Made by a program: the position numbers and the translations under genes
Notes under the pieces: generated by a model
Databases searched by the model: none
The model's input: only the letters and a program-made list of their open reading frames with translations
Told to the model about the DNA's origin: nothing
Shown: piece by piece, positions 56,007-61,705 of the stretch
How the letters are laid out: each line of letters opens with the position of its first letter
How positions within the stretch are numbered: position 1 is the stretch's first letter
Source of the DNA: JAFDVL01 sp963794955
GTDB lineage: Bacteria; Acidobacteriota; Blastocatellia; RBC074
DNA: 64,000 nt
Reading direction: 5' to 3'
Assembly: GCA_963794955.1 (NCBI GenBank)
Contig: CAWCGF010000023.1
Span: 62,001-126,000, forward strand

Positions 56007-56110
56007 GAATTATCTGAATGAGCCTGTAGTCTAGCATACTGATTTTTATTACGCTAACCCTGAGAGGACTCTGGGCAGCCTAAGCTAACTGCGCTGTTCA
56101 AGCCAGTTTC

Positions 56111-56162
56111 TTGACAGAATCCCTGGTCGCCACTATCATACGACACTAGGTCAGGGTCGTAT
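56111..56162 (+). promoter_or_regulatory. Strong sigma70-like promoter with an inverted repeat over the start region
   Basis: TTGACA (56111-56116) and TATCAT (56134-56139) are separated by 17 bases, matching 6/6 and 5/6 consensus bases. ATACGAC (56138-56144) and GTCGTAT (56156-56162) form a 7-base inverted repeat overlapping the end of the -10 and the likely start site, followed by TTTT. It could be an operator or a leader hairpin. The downstream gene starts at 56257. Confidence 0.7.
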
Positions 56163-56256
56163 TTTTGTTGTAGATAAATGTCGAGAAGACCATCAATCAA
56201 TCTTGCTTGGGAGAGCGCAATCTTCCCAAGCCCTCAGTAGTAACCGAGCCTAATTT

Positions 56257-56931
56257 ATGTTTGGGGCTTATATTGGAGAAGCGTGTACACGAGTCATCAA
56301 CGGGATTGTGCGCGCCATCGTTCGGTTTAATCCCGATCCGAATTTGCTGACCGTAATAGGTCTTTGTATTAATATTATTGCTGCCTGTTTGTATGGCTTT
56401 GGCGAGTTTTTTTATGCTGGCCTGGTGATGATCTGCGCCAACATTTTTGACATGCTGGACGGACGGATCGCGCGCTTGACTGGGCGCGTGACCAAGTTTG
56501 GCGCATTTCTGGATTCCAGCCTGGATCGGCTTTCCGATATGGTGGTATTTTTAGGGATCATTATTTTCTATGCGCGCGATACCCAGTACCACAGTACGCT
56601 GTACGCTTCCCTAACCGGGGCCGCCTTGATTGGTTCGGTGATGATTAGTTATGCCAGCGCGCGCGCGGAATCCATCCTCCCGAAAATGGATGTCGGATTT
56701 TTTCGCCGCCCGGAACGAGTCGTTCTTTTGATTATTGGTTCCTTAACAGTTTGGCCCAACTCAACGCATTGGGCCTTAAATAAAATGCCCGCCACCCTCT
56801 GGTTGATGACGGTGATGTCTTACTGGACGTTTGGGCAACGGTTGCATGATACGTGGCGGCTCACGCGGGAACTGGAAGCCAGGGACCGTGGGGAATTAGG
56901 CAATGTCAAGCAACCGGAAATTGCCCGCTAG
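56257..56931 (+). CDS. CDP-alcohol phosphatidyltransferase family membrane protein
   Basis: The 224-residue protein has the defining motif DGRIARLTGRVTKFGAFLDSSLDRLSD (DGxxARx8Gx3Dx3D) from about residue 68, which binds the metal and the CDP group. Several membrane helices surround it. Enzymes of this class join a CDP-diacylglycerol or CDP-alcohol with a second alcohol, as in phosphatidylglycerol-phosphate or phosphatidylinositol-phosphate synthesis. The exact acceptor cannot be told. Driven by the promoter at 56111. Confidence 0.9.
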   Translation: MFGAYIGEACTRVINGIVRAIVRFNPDPNLLTVIGLCINIIAACLYGFGEFFYAGLVMICANIFDMLDGRIARLTGRVTKFGAFLDSSLDRLSDMVVFLGIIIFYARDTQYHSTLYASLTGAALIGSVMISYASARAESILPKMDVGFFRRPERVVLLIIGSLTVWPNSTHWALNKMPATLWLMTVMSYWTFGQRLHDTWRLTRELEARDRGELGNVKQPEIAR

Positions 56932-56970
56932 CACGTTATCTTTGCTGTGTAAAAGCTCTTGCGAATACCG

Positions 56971-57888
56971 ATGAAAAGCATGCAAAACCTTGAAACTATC
57001 ATCTGCCCTTGCTGTGGCGGTGTCTGTCAAAACAAGCTTGAATTTTGTCCGTCCTGCCAGGCGCGCAAAGTGGGAAACCCACTGTTGCCACCCGAAACCA
57101 AATTGCCGAGCCTCGGCCCGTCCTTCATGGCTTTCTTCCTAGCCATCGCGGTGGTAGCCGTTTTCCTGGGCGCATGGCTCCTTGTCAACGATATGAAAGT
57201 GGCCCGCGTGCTGCTTGTCATGACACTCGGCGAGAGCACAACCTTTACCAAAGCCCTTTTACAGTTTGATCCCAGCCTGCTGCAATATCGCATCTTCACG
57301 TTCGATGCATACCGGCTGGCTTGCTATCTATCCCTGGGCTTGATCCCGGTGACGATGGCGGGGATGTGGCTAGCCCGACGCGCGCGCAGATTGACCCAAC
57401 TTCAGCCCTTGCAATTTGGCGGGCCGCGGATAGCCACTGGCTCGTTGCTGCTTTCGGTGTTCTTGTTCATGGCGTTCAGCGCGGCGGGCATTAGCTGGAT
57501 TCCGCGCGCCATTCAGCAAGGGCGCGCCAAACACGTGGCCACGGTGCGCGCCGAATTTTATCGCCTGCACGTCGAAGCCTTAAATCGTCATTACGCGGAA
57601 TTTGGGACGTATCCACAAGAATTGGCTGATTTGCGTGAGTCCTCGCCAGCCCTCATTCCCAACATAGATTATTGGGGCAACCCCATTCGCTACGCCCCCA
57701 CCGCCCTCATTGCCTCCAAAAACAGTACCCCTGGTTATAGCAATTATCAGTTGGTCTCGGCGGGGCCAGATGGAATACTGGAGACGGCAGATGACATTCG
57801 CATGATTGATGGGGTGATCGTCAATGCAGCAGATAATGATGATTGGCTCGCAAGTTTTTTCACCTTCAAAAATAATGAAAAACCCTAG
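56971..57888 (+). CDS. Zinc-ribbon membrane protein with pseudopilin-like C-terminal domain
   Basis: The 305-residue protein starts at ATG 56971. Residues 10-35 hold a zinc ribbon (CPCCG and CPSC). Three hydrophobic segments follow (FMAFFLAIAVVAVFLGAWLL, CYLSLGLIPVTMAGMWLA, TGSLLLSVFLFMAFSAAG). The C-terminal domain (HYAEFGTYPQELADLRESS, DYWGNPIRYAP, QLVSAGPDGILETADDI) has the aspartate-rich end typical of the calcium-binding C-terminus of GspG type II secretion pseudopilins. The prepilin signal is missing at the N-terminus. It lies 39 bases after the phosphatidyltransferase. Confidence 0.78.
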   Translation: MKSMQNLETIICPCCGGVCQNKLEFCPSCQARKVGNPLLPPETKLPSLGPSFMAFFLAIAVVAVFLGAWLLVNDMKVARVLLVMTLGESTTFTKALLQFDPSLLQYRIFTFDAYRLACYLSLGLIPVTMAGMWLARRARRLTQLQPLQFGGPRIATGSLLLSVFLFMAFSAAGISWIPRAIQQGRAKHVATVRAEFYRLHVEALNRHYAEFGTYPQELADLRESSPALIPNIDYWGNPIRYAPTALIASKNSTPGYSNYQLVSAGPDGILETADDIRMIDGVIVNAADNDDWLASFFTFKNNEKP

Positions 57889-57903
57889 TGACAGGTAAGG
57901 TGC

Positions 57904-57954
57904 CAGCCTGCCCCACCCAAGCTCAGGTGGGGAAAACGTCGTCCCGACAGGCTG
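57904..57954. repeat. Nested double hairpin
   Basis: An inner stem CCCCACC (57911-57917)/GGTGGGG (57926-57932) lies within an outer pair CAGCCTG (57904-57910)/CAGGCTG (57948-57954). It sits in the 82-base gap before the 99-residue gene and may terminate the upstream transcript, although no T tract follows. Confidence 0.65.
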
Positions 57955-57970
57955 CGCTACGAACCCACCT

Positions 57971-58270
57971 ATGGCAAAATCATACTTAGGACGTTTGGCA
58001 GATAAAATCCTGCGTCGCCGCTCGGAAGATGATTACCGCCGCTGGCTGTTGCAATATGGCCGCGTGGTGGAAGGGCGTGTGCTTGATTCGGATGACGAGA
58101 GCCTAGCGGCCACCACGATCTATTATTGCTATCACATCTCCAATGTTCGCTACGAATCGTCGCAAGTATTAACGCCCGAACAAGGCCTGCACCGCGCTAA
58201 ATATTTTCCGGGAGCAGCGATTTCAGTGCGCTTCGATCCGCGTTCACCGGGACGGGCAGTGGTTGAATAG
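57971..58270 (+). CDS. Small DUF3592-like protein
   Basis: The 99-residue protein has no hydrophobic segment. YGRVVEGRVLDSDDE, YYCYHISNVRYESSQVLTPEQ and YFPGAAISVRFDPRSPGRAVVE resemble the soluble part of DUF3592 proteins (x-V-x-YxP-xxP repeats with a final V-x-YxPxxP), here without the usual membrane anchors. It is short for the family. Function unknown. It precedes the accC-like gene by 91 bases. Confidence 0.6.
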   Translation: MAKSYLGRLADKILRRRSEDDYRRWLLQYGRVVEGRVLDSDDESLAATTIYYCYHISNVRYESSQVLTPEQGLHRAKYFPGAAISVRFDPRSPGRAVVE

Positions 58271-58273
58271 AGG

Positions 58274-58350
58274 GGTGTCGGATATCAAGTGTCAGATAAT
58301 CCCCAAAGAAAGTTAGCTTAACCAAGACCTGACACCTGACCTCTACCCCC
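58274..58350. repeat. Heptamer-based imperfect inverted repeat before the biotin carboxylase gene
   Basis: Left units: GGTGTCG, GATATCA, AGTGTCA, GATAATC (58274-58301). Right units read in complement: GGTGTCA, GAGGTCA, GGGGGTA (58330-58350). Pairing is good for the central units (6 and 5 of 7). It fits the same architecture as the element at argH, with a different unit sequence. Confidence 0.5.
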
Positions 58351-58361
58351 CGGCACCTATT

Positions 58362-59888
58362 ATGTTCAAGAAACTTCTCATCGCTAATCGCGGCGAAATT
58401 GCTGTTCGCATTCTTCGTGCTTGTCGTGATCTTGGCATTTCTCCCATCGCCGTTTACTCCGCCGCAGACCGCCAGGCCCTCCACGTGCAATTGGCGGATG
58501 AAGCCTATTTCATTGGCGAACCACCTGCTGCCGAAAGCTACCTGGTCATCGAAAAGATTCTGGACGCCGCCCGGAAGTCCGGTGCCGAAGCGATTCATCC
58601 TGGCTACGGCTTTTTGTCGGAACGCGCCGAATTCGCGCGCGCCGTCACCGCCGCAGGCATCACATTCATCGGCCCTTCAGCGGATTCCATTGAACTGATG
58701 GGCAGCAAGACCAATGCCCGCGAAGCCGCGACTAAGGCGGGCGCGCCCATTGTTCCCGGTACCGCCAACAAACTCGCAGATACGAAGGAAGCCTTGGCCA
58801 CTGCCAACGAAGTCGGCTATCCCATAATGCTTAAAGCGGCGGCAGGCGGCGGCGGCAAAGGCATGCGCATTGTGCGCAACGAGGAGGAAATGAGATCGGC
58901 CTTTGAGAACGCCAGCGCCGAAGCCCAGGCGGCTTTCGGGGACGCTGCGGTTTATATCGAAAAATACATCGAACGTCCGCGCCACATCGAAATCCAAGTC
59001 GTCGCTGATCAGCACGGCAACATCATCCACCTCGGCGAACGCGAATGCTCCATTCAGCGACGCCACCAAAAAGTCATTGAAGAATGCCCTTCCCCGCTCA
59101 ACGATCCCGCCTTGCGCGCCGAGATGGGCGAAGCTGCGGTGAATATCGCCAAGGCCGCAAATTATTACAGTCTGGGTACCCTGGAGTTTTTGGTAGACGC
59201 ACAACGCAACTTTTACTTCCTGGAAATGAACACGCGCCTGCAGGTCGAACATCCCGTGACGGAATTAGTCACGGGCATTGATCTCGTGCAAACACAGATT
59301 CGCATTGCCGCAGGCGAAAGGCTGACGATTAAGCAAGAGGACGTGCATTGGCTCGGGCATGCCGTCGAATGCCGCGTGTATGCCGAAGACCCGGAGAAAA
59401 ACTTCCTCCCCTCGCCCGGCAAGATTACCAAACTGCGCACCCCCTCCGGCCCCGGCGTGCGCGATGACAGCGGCGTGTACGAAGGCTGGGAAGTGCCGCT
59501 GTTTTATGACCCGATGATTTCCAAGCTGGCCACCTATGGCGCAGATCGTGCCGAAGCGATCAACCGTATGCAACGCGCCTTGCGGGAATATTATGTCGGT
59601 GGCATCCGCACGACGATCCCGTTTTTTCAGGCCGTGCTCGACGATGCAGAGTTCCGCAGCGGCGAAATTGACACAGGCTTCATCGCCCGCTATTTCGAGC
59701 GGCGTGCGCCACAACACAACGGCGCGGAGGCAGCAGAGGCAGCCTTGACCAACGAAGAAATCGCCGCTGCCCTGGTGGCCGCGTATGATTTTGCCCGCCA
59801 ACAAACCGCTCCGGCTGCGCACGCTCCATCCACCCAGACCAGCAATTGGAAAGTCGCGGGCAGACGCGCCGCCCAAGGAAACAGATAG
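58362..59888 (+). CDS. accC: Biotin carboxylase subunit of an acyl-CoA carboxylase
   Basis: The 508-residue protein starts at 58362 (MFKKLLIANRGEIAVRILRACRD). The biotin-carboxylase N domain has AEAIHPGYGFLSERAEFA; the ATP-grasp has the glycine loop AAAGGGGKGMRIV, HIHLGERECSIQRRHQKV-like segment and FLEMNTRLQVEHPVTE. The C-terminal domain ends with an extra Gln/Ala-rich tail of about 50 residues. It catalyses ATP-dependent carboxylation of biotin. The biotin carrier gene begins 2 bases after its stop. The length and separate carrier fit acetyl-, propionyl- or methylcrotonyl-CoA carboxylases; the carboxyltransferase is not in the window. Confidence 0.93.
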   Translation: MFKKLLIANRGEIAVRILRACRDLGISPIAVYSAADRQALHVQLADEAYFIGEPPAAESYLVIEKILDAARKSGAEAIHPGYGFLSERAEFARAVTAAGITFIGPSADSIELMGSKTNAREAATKAGAPIVPGTANKLADTKEALATANEVGYPIMLKAAAGGGGKGMRIVRNEEEMRSAFENASAEAQAAFGDAAVYIEKYIERPRHIEIQVVADQHGNIIHLGERECSIQRRHQKVIEECPSPLNDPALRAEMGEAAVNIAKAANYYSLGTLEFLVDAQRNFYFLEMNTRLQVEHPVTELVTGIDLVQTQIRIAAGERLTIKQEDVHWLGHAVECRVYAEDPEKNFLPSPGKITKLRTPSGPGVRDDSGVYEGWEVPLFYDPMISKLATYGADRAEAINRMQRALREYYVGGIRTTIPFFQAVLDDAEFRSGEIDTGFIARYFERRAPQHNGAEAAEAALTNEEIAAALVAAYDFARQQTAPAAHAPSTQTSNWKVAGRRAAQGNR

Positions 59889-59890
59889 CA

Positions 59891-60391
59891 GTGAAACTCC
59901 AACTCACCATTAACGGGAAACACACTAACGCCGACTTCAGCCAGCAGGCCGAGAATGCAGTTTTGCAACTCGACGCCAGCACGTATGCCGCACAACTGAG
60001 CGAGCCGCAACCAAGGCTTTTTACGATAATTCTGGCTGGCAAAGTCTACTCTTGCGCGCTCGAAAAACTGCCGAACGGCGCGACCGAAGTCATCGTCAAT
60101 GGCCAGCGCATTCCTGTCGCGGTACAAGACCCCAAACGCCTCAGCCACGGCACAGGCGCAGAAGGACAAGCCGGTGGACGCGCCACACTCACCTCGCCCA
60201 TGCCCGGCAAAGTCGTTCGCATTTTGGTGGCCGCCGGAGCCGAAGTCACCGAAGGACAAGGCATCATGGTTGTCGAAGCGATGAAGATGCAAAACGAAGT
60301 CCAAGCACCCAAAGCGGGCAAAGTCACGTCCCTCAATGTCGAAGAAGGCCAAACCGTCAACGCCGGAGAAACCCTGGCTGTTATCGAATAA
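59891..60391 (+). CDS. Biotin carboxyl carrier protein
   Basis: The 166-residue protein is read from GTG 59891, 2 bases after the carboxylase stop. The biotinyl domain at residues about 95-166 has LTSPMPGKVVRILVAAGAEV and EAMKMQNEVQAP, with the biotinylated lysine at residue 132. The preceding residues (KLQLTINGKHTNADF, IILAGKVYSCAL, EVIVNGQRIPVAVQD) form an extra beta-rich domain as in propionyl/methylcrotonyl-type carriers. It carries carboxybiotin from the carboxylase to the missing carboxyltransferase. Confidence 0.92.
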   Translation: MKLQLTINGKHTNADFSQQAENAVLQLDASTYAAQLSEPQPRLFTIILAGKVYSCALEKLPNGATEVIVNGQRIPVAVQDPKRLSHGTGAEGQAGGRATLTSPMPGKVVRILVAAGAEVTEGQGIMVVEAMKMQNEVQAPKAGKVTSLNVEEGQTVNAGETLAVIE

Positions 60392-60402
60392 TCGTTGAGC
60401 GC

Positions 60403-60419
60403 GCCAGCATCTTGCTGGC
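60403..60419. terminator. Small hairpin after the biotin carrier gene
   Basis: GCCAGCA (60403-60409) pairs with TGCTGGC (60413-60419) around TCT. It lies 12 bases after the stop. There is no U tract directly after it, so it is either a weak terminator or one of the common GCCAGCA REP-like palindromes. A TTGACA at 60435-60440 without a good -10 may belong to the promoter of the WYL gene. Confidence 0.5.
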
Positions 60420-60570
60420 ATTAGCGTCCGTATCTTGACAATTTTCTTCCCCTAATCAATTCTTTTCCCGCCTCGTTCAGTCAGCAGTTTTTCTCAGTCT
60501 CTCAAAAAAAAGCCGCTCAGACACAAGCTGTCTTTCCGGGTAGTCAGGATACGTTTGAGGAGTCATTGCT

Positions 60571-61587
60571 ATGAAATCCACCAAAAACAGTCGAGGTGAA
60601 CGCCTCGGTGTCAGGCTGATGATGTTGCCGTATCTGCTGGAGGGCCACCGCCGCTCCCAAAAAGAACTGATGGAATATTTCAAAGTAGATCGCAAAACCA
60701 TCGTCAATACGATTGATGCGCTCTCACTGGCCGATCAGCCTAACCCCATCATCGAAGAGCGCGAGGGCCGCCATCTTTATTACCGCCTGAGCGAAGCTTA
60801 TATCGCTCCGCAACTCACGCTCGCGGAATCTGCCGCATTATTGCTGGCGCAGGAAGCCATCGGCGCAACGGAATGGTCGCCCTTTGCCCGCCACGCCCGC
60901 TCCTTGCTGAAGAAAGTCCGCAAAGTATTGCCCGCGGCCCTGCGCGCGCGGCTGGACGCGATGGCACAGGTCTACGGCGCGGCCATCACGCCCGCCAAAG
61001 ATTTCGCGCAGCACGAGCCGACGATCAATGAATTGGTCACTGCCGCGATAGAACACCGGACTGTGCGCATGAGCTATCAATCATTCGGTTTGGATACCCC
61101 CCGCGAACGCGATTTCGACCCGTATGCGGTGTACTTCGATCCCGATGGAGCCACGCTGAAAGTCATCGGCTGGGACTATAATCGGAACGAGATCAGGCCG
61201 TTTTCGATAGACCACATCCACGCTGTCCAAATCACCGGGCGACACTTTGCGCGCCGTCCGTTCAAGTTGCGCGACCATCTGGAAACGTACTGCTTCAACG
61301 GCATCCACGGCGAACCGATGACGGTACGATTGCGCGCGTACGGCGTCACCGCCCAAGTCTTCGCCGAACGCAAATTTCACCGCAGCCAACGCACGATCAC
61401 CCGCACCGCAGGCACAAATGAGACGCCCGAATCCATCACGATAGAAATGCGCGTTGCGCGCGGACGCGGGTTGGAACGCTTCATTTTGAGCTGGCTGCCC
61501 GATATTGAAGTCGTAGCGCCGCCGGAATTGCGCCAAAAGATCACGGAGATTTTGCAACGCGGCGGAGAGCGCAATCCCGGCGGGTGA
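60571..61587 (+). CDS. WYL domain transcriptional regulator
   Basis: The 338-residue protein starts at 60571 with GAGGAG 11 bases upstream. The N-terminal DeoR/HTH_11-type winged helix (LEGHRRSQKELMEYFKVDRKTIVNTIDAL) covers about residues 20-70. The WYL domain, about 150-235, contains IEHRTVRMSYQSFG, FDPYAVYFDPDGATLKVIGWDYNRNEIRPFSIDHI; the classic W-Y-L triad is altered (YAVYF). WYL regulators often control CRISPR-Cas and other defence loci and bind nucleic acid ligands. A cas3 gene begins 118 bases downstream and a candidate operator lies between. Confidence 0.88.
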   Translation: MKSTKNSRGERLGVRLMMLPYLLEGHRRSQKELMEYFKVDRKTIVNTIDALSLADQPNPIIEEREGRHLYYRLSEAYIAPQLTLAESAALLLAQEAIGATEWSPFARHARSLLKKVRKVLPAALRARLDAMAQVYGAAITPAKDFAQHEPTINELVTAAIEHRTVRMSYQSFGLDTPRERDFDPYAVYFDPDGATLKVIGWDYNRNEIRPFSIDHIHAVQITGRHFARRPFKLRDHLETYCFNGIHGEPMTVRLRAYGVTAQVFAERKFHRSQRTITRTAGTNETPESITIEMRVARGRGLERFILSWLPDIEVVAPPELRQKITEILQRGGERNPGG

Positions 61588-61614
61588 AAAGAATTTTTTG
61601 CAGGAGATGGAGAG

Positions 61615-61682
61615 CGGGAATTGTTTCCCGGTGTCGTGCGTAAAATTGTGTGCGGGAAGAGAAAACGATGAATCTTTATAAG
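61615..61682 (+). promoter_or_regulatory. Candidate operator/promoter upstream of cas3
   Basis: CGGGAA (61615-61620)-TTGT-TTCCCG (61625-61630) is a perfect 6-base-arm palindrome. A third CGGGAA lies at 61653-61658. A TATAAG hexamer (61677-61682) resembles a -10, with the third half-site at the place where a -35 would be. GAGGT (61695-61699) serves as ribosome site for ATG 61706. The pattern suits an activator- or repressor-controlled promoter, the WYL protein being the obvious candidate. Confidence 0.55.
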
Positions 61683-61705
61683 CCAACAGCAAATGAGGTA
61701 ATGCA

